A stretch of 64,000 nt of DNA from Peribacillus acanthi (GTDB lineage: Bacteria > Bacillota > Bacilli > Bacillales > DSM-1321). Positions within the stretch are counted from its first letter, which is position 1. Each line of letters opens with the position of its first letter. Positions 56,060 through 64,000 of this stretch are shown here, one piece after another. The notes under the pieces were generated by a model. It did not search any database. It saw only the letters and a list, made by a program, of their open reading frames with translations, and was not told where the DNA came from. The stretch spans positions 162,875-226,874 of the forward strand of contig NZ_QBBX01000002.1 in the NCBI RefSeq assembly GCF_003073175.1. The letters run 5' to 3'. The position numbers and the translations under genes were made by a program.

Positions 56060-56608
56060 GTGTTAAAGAAGACGGTCGTTTTACTGTATCCAAATTTCAG
56101 TGAATATGAACTAACTGTTGCACTATCTATACTTATGCAAGGACAGAAGCCTACTATAATTGTAGGAGTTGATAAGGTGCCGATCAAAGGGGAATCCGGG
56201 TTAACGGTCCTGCCAGATACGGCGGTAAAAGACGTTAATCTTTCAGAGATTGATAGTCTATTACTGACCGGCTGCATGGACATATTTCCTATCGCGGAAG
56301 ATAGCAGATATATTACATTTATCGAAAAGGTTGCAGATTCTGCAGAAGTCATTGCAAGTATTTCTAGCTCCCCACTGCTATTAGCAAAAGCAGGAGTTCT
56401 AAAAGGGAAAAAATATACAGTAGGACTTCCACCTGAAGCAATAAATAATATAGGAGTATTTGAACCCGCCAATTATTCACAAGATCTTGTAGTCCAAGAC
56501 GGCCATATCATTACGGCACGCGGAAGAGGATTTATTACGTTCGGAAAATTATTAGGACGAGCTTTGAATCTAAAATTTGATGATCATTGGTATTTGGAGA
56601 ATATCTAA
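56060..56608 (+). CDS. DJ-1/PfpI-superfamily protein
   Basis: A 182-aa protein with the ThiJ/PfpI fold: KKTVVLLYPNFSEYELTVAL, DSLLLTGCMDIFPIAED and a late TARGRGFITFGKLLGRAL. In the position of the usual nucleophile Cys stands VIASISSSP, so the typical Cys is replaced by Ser. It is therefore probably not a deglycase of the common kind. The start is GTG 56060, with TTGGAGGA upstream. It is co-oriented with the acyl-CoA synthetase gene. Confidence 0.8.
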   Translation: MLKKTVVLLYPNFSEYELTVALSILMQGQKPTIIVGVDKVPIKGESGLTVLPDTAVKDVNLSEIDSLLLTGCMDIFPIAEDSRYITFIEKVADSAEVIASISSSPLLLAKAGVLKGKKYTVGLPPEAINNIGVFEPANYSQDLVVQDGHIITARGRGFITFGKLLGRALNLKFDDHWYLENI

Positions 56609-56628
56609 ATCTTTTAAAAACATGCAAA

Positions 56629-56655
56629 AGGAAGATCCGCAAATGGGATCTTCCT
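56629..56655. terminator. Bidirectional terminator
   Basis: GGAAGATCC and GGATCTTCC between converging genes. Confidence 0.8.
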
Positions 56656-56659
56656 CTAT

Positions 56660-57325
56660 TTATTTTATAACTTCTATTTCTAAACGGTGTGTGGTTTCTA
56701 GTTTTGTGGTCTCTATATCATGTACTTGGATTGGTGTTTTGAATAGTGGTCCATCATACACATAGGTATGGTATTCTCCACCCTCTCCCATAGGACAGAT
56801 TAGTAGCTTTTGAATATCATGATAAAAATCTTCATTAACATCTCTCCCTAACCACGAAAGATCCATTTTTTCATCTGATACTCGGATGACTTTTGCTTTG
56901 TAGCCAGATTTCACAAAACGATCCAATGCAGAAAGTGACATACTTTGTTCCATCCATAAAGGATAAATAGCTTCAATTTCAGCTTGTTTAGCGACCTTTT
57001 CGCCCCATTCCCGATGCTCTGACAGATACAAATCACCGAATGCAATGGCTTCGAAACCGTATTTCTCTTTTGCTACTTTTACTTCATTAATAAAATCGTC
57101 CGTATATGTAGAAAACGTACACTGAATCCAGTGAATTGGTATACCTAAGGCTTCACTTTGCGCTTCGATTGCTTCTTTTTTCTCTCCATGACCAAAAGTC
57201 CGGTTGATATCAGTAGGTAGTGTAGTAAAGAAACATACGATATCATATCCAGCTTCCTTCAAGGTATGAAGCGACATACAAGCATCTTTTCCCCCACTCC
57301 AAGACAATGCGATTTTCTTCCCCAT
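56660..57325 (-). CDS. Diphthine-ammonia ligase-like ATP pyrophosphatase
   Basis: A 221-aa N-type ATP-PPase (adenine nucleotide alpha-hydrolase). The P-loop is LSWSGGKDACMSL; further family motifs are AFGDLYLSEHREWGE and GEGGEYHTYVYDGPLF. Eukaryotic and archaeal relatives amidate diphthamide on EF2, which bacteria lack, so the bacterial substrate is unknown. AAAGAGG precedes the ATG. A GNAT gene lies 13 bases upstream in the same direction, so they may form an operon. Confidence 0.85.
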   Translation of the reverse strand: MGKKIALSWSGGKDACMSLHTLKEAGYDIVCFFTTLPTDINRTFGHGEKKEAIEAQSEALGIPIHWIQCTFSTYTDDFINEVKVAKEKYGFEAIAFGDLYLSEHREWGEKVAKQAEIEAIYPLWMEQSMSLSALDRFVKSGYKAKVIRVSDEKMDLSWLGRDVNEDFYHDIQKLLICPMGEGGEYHTYVYDGPLFKTPIQVHDIETTKLETTHRLEIEVIK

Positions 57326-57338
57326 ACTGTACCTCTTT

Positions 57339-57839
57339 CTATTTCAGGAATAAGACCATGTGCTGCTCATCTAAGTATCGGCCATCCAGTTTTAGAGCTC
57401 TTTTCTCTTCACCAAAAACTTCAAATCCAATTGATTGATATAATCGTTTAGCTGATTTATTAGTAGAGACCACAGTTAAATTGATTTGTTCAACATCAGT
57501 CCATTCTTTGGCCTTATTAATTGCCTCAGAAATCAGTTTGTTGCCTAGACCTGTTCCCCTATATTCTGGTAAAACATACATAGCAAATATATTGGCTCGA
57601 TGCTTTAGTTTCAATTTTGTTTCTTTTACAAGCGTCACGACACCTACTAATATATCACATTCAAATGCACCAAATGTTAATGAGTAGTCAGATTGCAGTC
57701 TACTTCTAAAGAAATCAAGCGGGCGCTCCTTTTCTTCCTCATAGCTGGAGCCAAAAGCTTCAGGAGCATTTTGTAAAGATTCTAACCTTATCACACGGTA
57801 TTGTTCCGCATCGTACTCCGTTAATTGTCTTATAGCCAT
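57339..57839 (-). CDS. GNAT-family N-acetyltransferase
   Basis: A 166-aa acetyltransferase: RQLTEYDAEQYRVIRLESLQ at the start, FAMYVLPEYRGTGLGNKLISEA as the acetyl-CoA site, and SAKRLYQSIGFEVFGEEKRAL at the end. It is probably cotranscribed with the ATP-pyrophosphatase gene. Substrate unknown. Confidence 0.87.
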   Translation of the reverse strand: MAIRQLTEYDAEQYRVIRLESLQNAPEAFGSSYEEEKERPLDFFRSRLQSDYSLTFGAFECDILVGVVTLVKETKLKLKHRANIFAMYVLPEYRGTGLGNKLISEAINKAKEWTDVEQINLTVVSTNKSAKRLYQSIGFEVFGEEKRALKLDGRYLDEQHMVLFLK

Positions 57840-57910
57840 AATTACTAATGAACTCCCTTATGATTTTTTCCTTACTTCACCCTATCAATGAATTCAATAC
57901 CCCTAAGGAA

Positions 57911-57945
57911 AAGGGAAAACAGCCGATTGTTGAAATCGGCTGCTT
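57911..57945 (-). terminator. Terminator of the yng operon
   Basis: CAGCCGATT and AATCGGCTG; T-rich tract (TTTTCCCTTTT) on the minus strand. Confidence 0.8.
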
Positions 57946-57955
57946 GTTTATTCTA

Positions 57956-59485
57956 TTAAACTGGGTTTACCGCATGTTTACGGTGCGTGAAAATTTGTTG
58001 TTTACTGCTGTATGCCTCTAATCTCTGTAGTAATTCTTTTCGAAGATCGTTCGGTTGCACAATGCCATCCACAATCATTTCAGACGCTAGTCGGTAAATA
58101 TCAATATCTTGCTTATACTCTTCACGTTTCAGTTGAATGAAATCATTTCTCTCTTCTACTGGAAGCTCTTTAATTTTATTTGCGTATACCGCATTGACTG
58201 CAGCCTCGGGACCCATAACTGCAATGGAAGCTGTAGGTAGTGCTAAACAGCAATCTGGTTCGAATGCAGGGCCCGCCATCGCATAAAGTCCAGCTCCATA
58301 AGCTTTTCTAACCACGACCGAAATTTTTGGAACTGTTGCCTCACTCATGGCAGAAATCATTTTTGCACCGTGACGAATGATTCCTGCTTGCTCTACCTTC
58401 GTACCAATCATAAATCCTGGAATGTCAGCTAGGAACAATAAAGGAATATTGAAGGCATCACAAAGTGAAATGAATTTTGCTGCTTTATCTGCTGAATCAT
58501 GGAATAGGACTCCACCCTTGACTCGTGGTTGGTTAGCGATAATACCGATTGGCTTTCCTTCCATTCTTGCAAGACCTGTGATCAATTCAGGAGCGAATAG
58601 TTTCTTAATTTCACAAAAACTATCTTCATCTATAATTCTTTCAATTAAATCCTGCATATTGAAAGGAGCATTCTGATTTTGTGGAATGATTTCTTCTAAA
58701 GATTTCTCAAATGATTTGATGTCTCTGGATGGAGCTACTGGCGCTCTTTCCCCATAATTCGCTGGAAAGTAGGCAAGGTATTTACGCGCAAAAGAAATAG
58801 CTTCTTCCTCAGACTTCACAAGCACGTCCCCACAACCAGAAACGGAACAGTGCATTTTTGCTCCACCCATTTCTTCTTCCGTTACCTTTTCTCCAATAAC
58901 CATTTCAGCCATACGTGGGGAACCAAGATACATGGAAGCATTTCCATCCACCATCACAACGATGTCACAAAATGCAGGAATATAAGCTCCACCAGCTGCA
59001 GATGGACCGAACAATAGACAAACTTGAGGGACACGTCCAGAAAGCTTCACTTGATTATAAAAGATTCTCCCTGCACCACGACGTCCTGGGAACATTTCGA
59101 TTTGGTCGGTGATTCGAGCTCCAGCTGAGTCTACTAAATAAAGCATCGGTACATTTAATTTTTCCGCTGTTTCTTGGATACGGATGATTTTTTCTACCGT
59201 TCTGGATCCCCAAGATCCGGCTTTAACAGTTGAGTCATTCGCCATCACACATACAGTCTGCCCGTTTATTTTCCCAATTCCAGTGACTACTCCATCTGCT
59301 GGAAGGCCATCGCTCATGCAATTGGCAAAAAACGCATCCTCTACTTGAACACCCTCATCAAATAATAATTCCAAGCGTTCACGAACAAATAATTTTCCTT
59401 TTTCAGCATTTTTATCGTGGTATTTACTTGCCCCACCTTGTTTGATTTTTTCAACTCTTTGAAGAAGCTGTTCTTGTATGGTCAT
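57956..59485 (-). CDS. yngE: Acyl-CoA carboxylase carboxyltransferase subunit YngE (methylcrotonyl-CoA type)
   Basis: A 509-aa carboxyltransferase of the propionyl/methylcrotonyl-CoA carboxylase beta group. Landmarks: VRERLELLFDEGV, PMLYLVDSAGARI, LLFGPSAAGGAYIPAFCD and LADIPGFMIGTKVEQAGIIRHGAKM. It moves CO2 from biotin on YngHB to the acyl-CoA. Gene order around it equals B. subtilis yngE-F-G-HB-HA-I, which is expressed in the mother cell (sigma E) and assigned to leucine breakdown. GGAGA precedes the ATG. Confidence 0.92.
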   Translation of the reverse strand: MTIQEQLLQRVEKIKQGGASKYHDKNAEKGKLFVRERLELLFDEGVQVEDAFFANCMSDGLPADGVVTGIGKINGQTVCVMANDSTVKAGSWGSRTVEKIIRIQETAEKLNVPMLYLVDSAGARITDQIEMFPGRRGAGRIFYNQVKLSGRVPQVCLLFGPSAAGGAYIPAFCDIVVMVDGNASMYLGSPRMAEMVIGEKVTEEEMGGAKMHCSVSGCGDVLVKSEEEAISFARKYLAYFPANYGERAPVAPSRDIKSFEKSLEEIIPQNQNAPFNMQDLIERIIDEDSFCEIKKLFAPELITGLARMEGKPIGIIANQPRVKGGVLFHDSADKAAKFISLCDAFNIPLLFLADIPGFMIGTKVEQAGIIRHGAKMISAMSEATVPKISVVVRKAYGAGLYAMAGPAFEPDCCLALPTASIAVMGPEAAVNAVYANKIKELPVEERNDFIQLKREEYKQDIDIYRLASEMIVDGIVQPNDLRKELLQRLEAYSSKQQIFTHRKHAVNPV

Positions 59486-59504
59486 AGCTTGAATCTCCTT
59501 CCCA

Positions 59505-60287
59505 TTATTCGCCTTTATAAACAGGCTGTCGTTTTTCTTTAAATGCTTGAAGTCCTTCTAGTCGATCTTTAGTTGGGATAGTCACTCCATAGCATAATTC
59601 TTCAATTTTCATACCAGTACTTATATCTGTTTGCATCCCTTGATTGATTGCTTTTTTAGCTTGCTGTAAAGCAATCGGAGCATTCTTGGCAATTTCTTTA
59701 GCTAAATTCATAGTTTCAGAAGAAAGATTCCTATCTGGAACAGCAACGTTTACTAGTCCTATGTCTTGGGCTTCAATTGCAGAAATTCTACGAGCCGTAT
59801 ATATGAGCTCCTTCGCCTTTGGAATTCCAATAAGACGTGGTAATCTTTGAGTCCCACCAGCACCTGGAATGATACCAAGAGACGTCTCCGTCAGTCCCAT
59901 TTTTGCTCCTTGTGCTGCAATGCGGATATCACACGCAAGGGCAAGTTCCAATCCACCACCAAATGCCGCGCCATTAATAGAAGCGATTACCGGATGAGGT
60001 AACTTTTCGATAGAAGTGATACATTCCCCAATAAGAGCCACTGTCTGTTTGACTTCCGTGACATTCATGGTCGCCCTCTCTCTTAAATCAGCTCCTGCAC
60101 AAAAGGCTTTCTCACCTGCACCTGTTATGACGATGCAGCGAATGGCTGTTTCAAAGGAAAGCCCATGCAGCAGCTCTTTAAGCTCCGATAATAATTGGCG
60201 CGATAGTGCGTTTGCTGCTTCTGGACGATTTAAAGTTATCGTTACGATTCCATGTTCATCAGTTACATGATTAATACAACTTGTCAT
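59505..60287 (-). CDS. yngF: Enoyl-CoA hydratase-family protein YngF
   Basis: A 260-aa crotonase: AFCAGADLRER and INGAAFGGGLELALACDIRIAA form the oxyanion hole, and TETSLGIIPGAGGTQRLPR carries the catalytic Glu region. In the pathway it should hydrate 3-methylglutaconyl-CoA to HMG-CoA. AGGAGG precedes the ATG. It lies 19 bases before yngE in transcription order. Confidence 0.92.
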   Translation of the reverse strand: MTSCINHVTDEHGIVTITLNRPEAANALSRQLLSELKELLHGLSFETAIRCIVITGAGEKAFCAGADLRERATMNVTEVKQTVALIGECITSIEKLPHPVIASINGAAFGGGLELALACDIRIAAQGAKMGLTETSLGIIPGAGGTQRLPRLIGIPKAKELIYTARRISAIEAQDIGLVNVAVPDRNLSSETMNLAKEIAKNAPIALQQAKKAINQGMQTDISTGMKIEELCYGVTIPTKDRLEGLQAFKEKRQPVYKGE

Positions 60288-60320
60288 GTGTGAAACCTCC
60301 TGTGTTGCTTTGACAACAAA

Positions 60321-61226
60321 TTACTTACAAGTCGAGCTATGTACATGCATCGTATGGCTATTAAGTGGTTTAAGCAATTTAGATTGGATTGTCATAGCAC
60401 TCTCAATTAGTTTTGATTCATCAACCCCTGTCTCATAGCCCATTTCGTGTAGCATATGGACAAGATCGTCAGTGGCAACATTTCCTGAAGCGCCTGGTGC
60501 ATACGGACAGCCACCTAATCCACCAAGTGAAGAATCAAAGATGGTGATTCCCATCTCTATGGACTTTACAATATTCGCTAAAGCCATCCCTCTTGTATCG
60601 TGAAAATGGAGTGCAAGACGACCAGCATCATAACGTTTCAACAAAACGGACAACACTTCTTCTACCTGTCTTGGATTGGCTACACCGATGGTATCTCCAA
60701 GAGAAATCTCATGAATTCCCTGATCAAAAAGCGTGTCGCAAACTGATATGACAGATTCCAGATTCACTTTTCCTTCGTACGGACAGCCAAATACCGTAGA
60801 CACATATCCACGAGCGGTTTTACCATTTTCTAAAATTCCATTGACTACTTCATTTATCACAGGAAATGTATCTTGAATGGATTTATTAATATTTTTTAAA
60901 TTGTGGCTCTCACTAGCTGACATAAATACAGATAGTTCATCAAGGTTAGTAGTTAACGCAGTCTCAAGTCCTTTCATATTGGGCACGAGAGCGGCATACG
61001 TTACCTGTTCTTCTTTATGAAAACCTTTTGCAACTTGAAGTGCATCCGCAAGTTGTGGTATCCATTTTGGATGGACGAAGGAGGTAACTTCAATATAGGA
61101 AAGACCAGTTTTGGACAAAGAATCAATCCATGAAATTTTATCTTCTGTTTCAATCATGACTTTTTCATTTTGAAGACCGTCACGAGGACCAACTTCTTTA
61201 ATGATGATTTTCTTAGACTTCCCCAT
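60321..61226 (-). CDS. yngG: Hydroxymethylglutaryl-CoA lyase YngG
   Basis: A 301-aa TIM-barrel lyase that splits HMG-CoA to acetyl-CoA and acetoacetate. KEVGPRDGLQNEKVMI holds the catalytic Arg-Asp, HFHDTRGMALANI the metal His pair, and SLGGLGGCPYAPGASGNVATDDLV the active Cys. AGGAGG precedes the ATG. It is the last step of the leucine branch encoded here. Confidence 0.94.
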   Translation of the reverse strand: MGKSKKIIIKEVGPRDGLQNEKVMIETEDKISWIDSLSKTGLSYIEVTSFVHPKWIPQLADALQVAKGFHKEEQVTYAALVPNMKGLETALTTNLDELSVFMSASESHNLKNINKSIQDTFPVINEVVNGILENGKTARGYVSTVFGCPYEGKVNLESVISVCDTLFDQGIHEISLGDTIGVANPRQVEEVLSVLLKRYDAGRLALHFHDTRGMALANIVKSIEMGITIFDSSLGGLGGCPYAPGASGNVATDDLVHMLHEMGYETGVDESKLIESAMTIQSKLLKPLNSHTMHVHSSTCK

Positions 61227-61250
61227 GTTTGTACCTCCTTGTCGTAAAAA

Positions 61251-61463
61251 TTATTCTATAATAGCTAAAACATCGCCTTCGTTAACAAAATCGCCTTCAT
61301 TTACTTTTAGCTCTGCAACTGTTCCAGAACCTTCTGCAGCAATGGGAATTTCCATTTTCATAGATTCCAAGATAATTAGATCTTGACCATCTACTACACT
61401 ATCACCCACAGCCACTACGATTTTCCAAACACTACCTGCCATGCTTGCTTTAATTTCTGTCAT
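61251..61463 (-). CDS. yngHB: Biotin carboxyl carrier protein YngHB
   Basis: A 70-aa single biotinyl domain; the biotinylated Lys is in ILESMKMEIPI (variant of EAMKM). It shuttles CO2 between YngHA and YngE. ATG 61463 follows GGAGGCAAAACAAA; the longer frame to 61556 overlaps yngHA and is rejected. Confidence 0.93.
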   Translation of the reverse strand: MTEIKASMAGSVWKIVVAVGDSVVDGQDLIILESMKMEIPIAAEGSGTVAELKVNEGDFVNEGDVLAIIE

Positions 61464-61476
61464 TTTGTTTTGCCTC

Positions 61477-62829
61477 CTAAGTTGTACTTGTTTTTGTTTT
61501 ATTATAGTATTTGCTAACAAATGCCGTAGTCGTGTCTGCTCCCTTGAATGCATCATGGGAGATGACTTCTTTTAACATTGGAATATTGGTCTTAATTCCT
61601 TCTACTACGTAATTTGATAATGCTTCTTCCATTAATTCGATAGCTTCATCTCTTGTAGCACCGTGAACAATCATTTTAGCAATCATTGGGTCGTAAAATG
61701 GGCTTACCGTTGAAGAACCATGGACTGCCAATTCATGTCGAGCTTTTTCAGGAACTGTTAGGGAAGTGATTTTTCCTGGAGATGGGTAAAAAGTTACCGG
61801 ATCTTCAGCATAAATTCTTACTTCAATAGCATGCCCATTAAGATTGATCTGCTCTTGAGTAAACTCTAGTTTTTCACCATTAGCCACCTTGATTTGTTGT
61901 TCAACTAAATCAAGACCAGTGATTTCTTCCGTTACGGGATGTTCGACTTGAAGACGAGTATTCATCTCAAGGAAATAGTAATTTTTCTGTTCATCCACTA
62001 AGAACTCAATCGTTCCAGCGTTTTCGTACCCAATTGCTTTTGATGCCTTTACTGCTGCTTCTCCCATTTTCTTTCGAGTTTCTGAATCTAGGAATGCAGA
62101 TGGTGCCTCTTCAACAACTTTTTGATTACGCCTTTGGATCGAACATTCACGTTCCCAAAGGTACAATGTATTACCATACGAATCTGCTAAAATTTGAATC
62201 TCAATATGACGAGGATTTTCAATAAGCTTTTCAATAAACATCGCTCCGTCACCAAAGAACATTTCAGCACGCTTTTTATTGCCGTCGAATGCCTTACGTA
62301 GCTCATCTTCATTGAAGACCGCTTGCATCCCAATGCCGCCTCCACCTGAAGAAGCCTTTAGCATGACAGGATAACCCATTTTTTCAGCATGTAATGCCGC
62401 TTCATCCGCATCAGCAATTGCAGTTGAAATACCTGGTACTAATGGAAGGCCAGCTGCCTCCATTGTTTTTCTTGCTTCGATTTTTTTCCCCATCATGTTT
62501 ACAACGTCAGGTGAAGGTCCGATAAAAATGATGCCTTCGTCCTTACATTTTGTAGCAAACGTAGTATTCTCACTTAAAAAACCATATCCAGGATGGACTG
62601 CATCACAATTAGCTTCCTTGGCTACAGCGAGAATCTTATCACTCTGTAAATAACTATCTTGTGCACGAGGTCCACCTATGCAATAGGCTTCATCTGCTTC
62701 TTTTACAAAAGGAGCATCCGCATCTGCTTCAGAGTAGACTGCAACAGAAATGATACCTAATTTTTTACAAGTACGAATGACACGTGAAGCGATTTCGCCA
62801 CGATTGGCAACTAATAATTTCTGAATCAT
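61477..62829 (-). CDS. yngHA: Biotin carboxylase subunit YngHA
   Basis: A 450-aa ATP-grasp biotin carboxylase: LLVANRGEIASRVIRTCKKL at the N-terminus, ATP-loop KASSGGGGIGMQ, EMNTRLQVEHPVTEEITG and a C-terminal EVRIYAEDP. It carboxylates the biotin on YngHB with bicarbonate and ATP. It is accC-like, but its place in the yng unit marks it as the acyl-CoA carboxylase subunit. ATG 62829 is spaced 10 bases from GGAGGA; ATG 62838 is too close. Confidence 0.92.
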   Translation of the reverse strand: MIQKLLVANRGEIASRVIRTCKKLGIISVAVYSEADADAPFVKEADEAYCIGGPRAQDSYLQSDKILAVAKEANCDAVHPGYGFLSENTTFATKCKDEGIIFIGPSPDVVNMMGKKIEARKTMEAAGLPLVPGISTAIADADEAALHAEKMGYPVMLKASSGGGGIGMQAVFNEDELRKAFDGNKKRAEMFFGDGAMFIEKLIENPRHIEIQILADSYGNTLYLWERECSIQRRNQKVVEEAPSAFLDSETRKKMGEAAVKASKAIGYENAGTIEFLVDEQKNYYFLEMNTRLQVEHPVTEEITGLDLVEQQIKVANGEKLEFTQEQINLNGHAIEVRIYAEDPVTFYPSPGKITSLTVPEKARHELAVHGSSTVSPFYDPMIAKMIVHGATRDEAIELMEEALSNYVVEGIKTNIPMLKEVISHDAFKGADTTTAFVSKYYNKTKTSTT

Positions 62830-62844
62830 GCTGTACATTCCTCC

Positions 62845-64000
62845 TCAATTTGCATTTATTAATTCCATAGACTGTTCGCGAAGCTTGAATTTTTGAATTT
62901 TCCCACTAGCTGTCATAGGATAATCGCTTGTAAATTCGATATAACGCGGGATTTTATGTCGAGAGATTTTCCCATCACAAAACTCTTTCATTTCTTCAAC
63001 CGTCGCCGTTTGTCCTTCTTTAAGAATGATCCACGCCATAACTTCCTCGCCATATTTAGAATCAGGCACACCAACTACTTGAACATCGAGCACTTTAGGA
63101 TGTTGATATAAGAATTCTTCAATTTCTCTTGGATAGATGTTTTCCCCACCACGAATAATCATATCTTTCAATCGACCAGTTATTTTACAATATCCGTTTT
63201 CATCCATGACAGCTAAGTCACCAGTATGTAACCATCCTTCTTCGTCAATCGCTTCACGTGTAGCATCCGGATTATTATAATAACCTTTCATGACATGATA
63301 GCCACGAGTACATAACTCACCCTGTGTCCCAAAAGGAACTTCCTGGTTTGTGCCTGGCTCAACGATTTTCACTTCAACGTTTGGAAGAGCCTTTCCTACA
63401 GAGGCTACTCTGAGCTCAATCGGATCGTCTGTTCTCGTCTGCGTGATAACAGGTGAAGCCTCAGTCTGACCATATGCGATGGTGATTTCTTTAGCTCCCA
63501 TCTTTTCAACGACAGCCTTCATGACTTCAATTGGGCAATTTGAACCCGCCATAATACCTGTCCGTAGGTGTGACAAATCGTATTCCTGGAATTCCTCAAG
63601 GTTCAATTCAGCTATGAACATCGTTGGTACCCCATGTAGTCCAGTACATTTTTCATCCTGTACTGTTTTAAGGACTGTACGAGGATTAAACTCTTGTACA
63701 GGCACCATCGTTGCTCCTACAGAAACACAAGCCATCGTTCCGAGAACACACCCAAAGCAATGGAAAAATGGTACCGGGATACAAAGTCGATCTTCGTCTG
63801 TCAATTTCATACAGCTAGCAATGTTGTACCCATTATTCACGATGTTACTATGTGTAAGCATAACTCCCTTTGGAAATCCAGTTGTTCCAGAGGTGTACTG
63901 CATATTGATGACATCATCAGGATGAAGAGTTTCCATTCTGAAATCCAATTCTTCCTCTGAAACTCCATTACCTAAGGTCATTACATCTTCCCAACTGAAA
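62845..64000 (-). CDS. yngI: Acyl-CoA synthetase YngI (3' part, cut by the window edge)
   Basis: C-terminal 385 residues of an AMP-forming ligase. The AMP motif MQYTSGTTGFPKGVML is near the window edge, then AYGQTEASPV, GWLHTGDLAV and the C-terminal GRLKDMIIRGGENIYPREIEE and catalytic Lys in MTASGKIQKFKL. The frame is open to base 64000 on the minus strand, so the Met at 63981 is internal. In B. subtilis yngI is in the same operon and should activate a branched or fatty acid. Confidence 0.9.
   Translation of the reverse strand, partial: FSWEDVMTLGNGVSEEELDFRMETLHPDDVINMQYTSGTTGFPKGVMLTHSNIVNNGYNIASCMKLTDEDRLCIPVPFFHCFGCVLGTMACVSVGATMVPVQEFNPRTVLKTVQDEKCTGLHGVPTMFIAELNLEEFQEYDLSHLRTGIMAGSNCPIEVMKAVVEKMGAKEITIAYGQTEASPVITQTRTDDPIELRVASVGKALPNVEVKIVEPGTNQEVPFGTQGELCTRGYHVMKGYYNNPDATREAIDEEGWLHTGDLAVMDENGYCKITGRLKDMIIRGGENIYPREIEEFLYQHPKVLDVQVVGVPDSKYGEEVMAWIILKEGQTATVEEMKEFCDGKISRHKIPRYIEFTSDYPMTASGKIQKFKLREQSMELINAN

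Noticed and set aside
63479-63925. 148-codon plus-strand frame opposite yngI
   Set aside because: It lies wholly within a clearly coding conserved enzyme; it is a shadow.

Overview
The window reads as chromosome of an AT-rich, spore-forming Bacillaceae (Bacillus sensu lato). Most genes have B. subtilis or B. cereus type orthologues. Shine-Dalgarno sites are strong, with frequent TTG and GTG starts, and intrinsic terminators are abundant. Spore biology is represented by a KinB-like kinase, a second sporulation-type PAS kinase, a Spo0E-like protein, a gamma-SASP-like protein and a yng-type operon. No tRNA, rRNA, CRISPR array or prophage was seen.

Layout. 1-5.5 kb: end of a D-amino-acid-oxidase-family gene, a coiled-coil protein, a TPR protein with a degenerate GTPase domain, the YebC-family yeeI, and a thiamine-binding-type protein. 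5.5-14.2 kb: nrnB, a YfhD-like small protein, two histidine kinases, an Lrp regulator, an isochorismatase, a LysM-CAP secreted protein, an acetyltransferase, a Spo0E-like fusion and a DUF3189 protein. 14.2-18.7 kb: a P1/DmpA peptidase, then a TetR-ABC exporter operon with two operators around its promoter. 18.7-22.5 kb: biotin genes bioA <-> bioY-bioD-bioB around a BirA-type operator. 23-28 kb: a giant secreted subtilase split by a 796-bp cassette with Tn3-family ends that carries a VOC gene. 28-36 kb: an ORF-less structured stretch, a fused sigma/anti-sigma protein, an MhqR-type quinone-response cluster, and a lysine-riboswitch amino-acid permease. 36-44.5 kb: housekeeping and hypothetical genes, including a decayed DUF3900 fragment and a candidate LexA-controlled micro-gene. 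44.5-49 kb: a scarred region with a partial metallo-hydrolase duplicate, an SDR pseudogene and other gene ends. 49-53.4 kb: a sigma-54 activator, a consensus -24/-12 promoter, an M24 peptidase and an EutH-like permease. 53.4-64 kb: acyl-CoA ligase, PfpI-like, GNAT and ATP-pyrophosphatase genes, then the yngE-F-G-HB-HA-I operon for branched-chain acyl-CoA (leucine) breakdown, running off the right edge.

How the parts connect. Biotin made or imported through bioA/bioYDB is the cofactor of the YngHB/YngHA/YngE carboxylase in the same window. The MarR gene, two DoxX proteins and a ring-cleaving dioxygenase form one stress unit with matching palindromes. The strongest unusual signal is the Tn3-ended cassette: removing it and one 5-bp target copy restores a single 1377-codon secreted protease. 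Other items worth a look are the LexA-box micro-gene, the sigma/anti-sigma fusion, the Spo0E-like fusion, and the clustered gene remnants.
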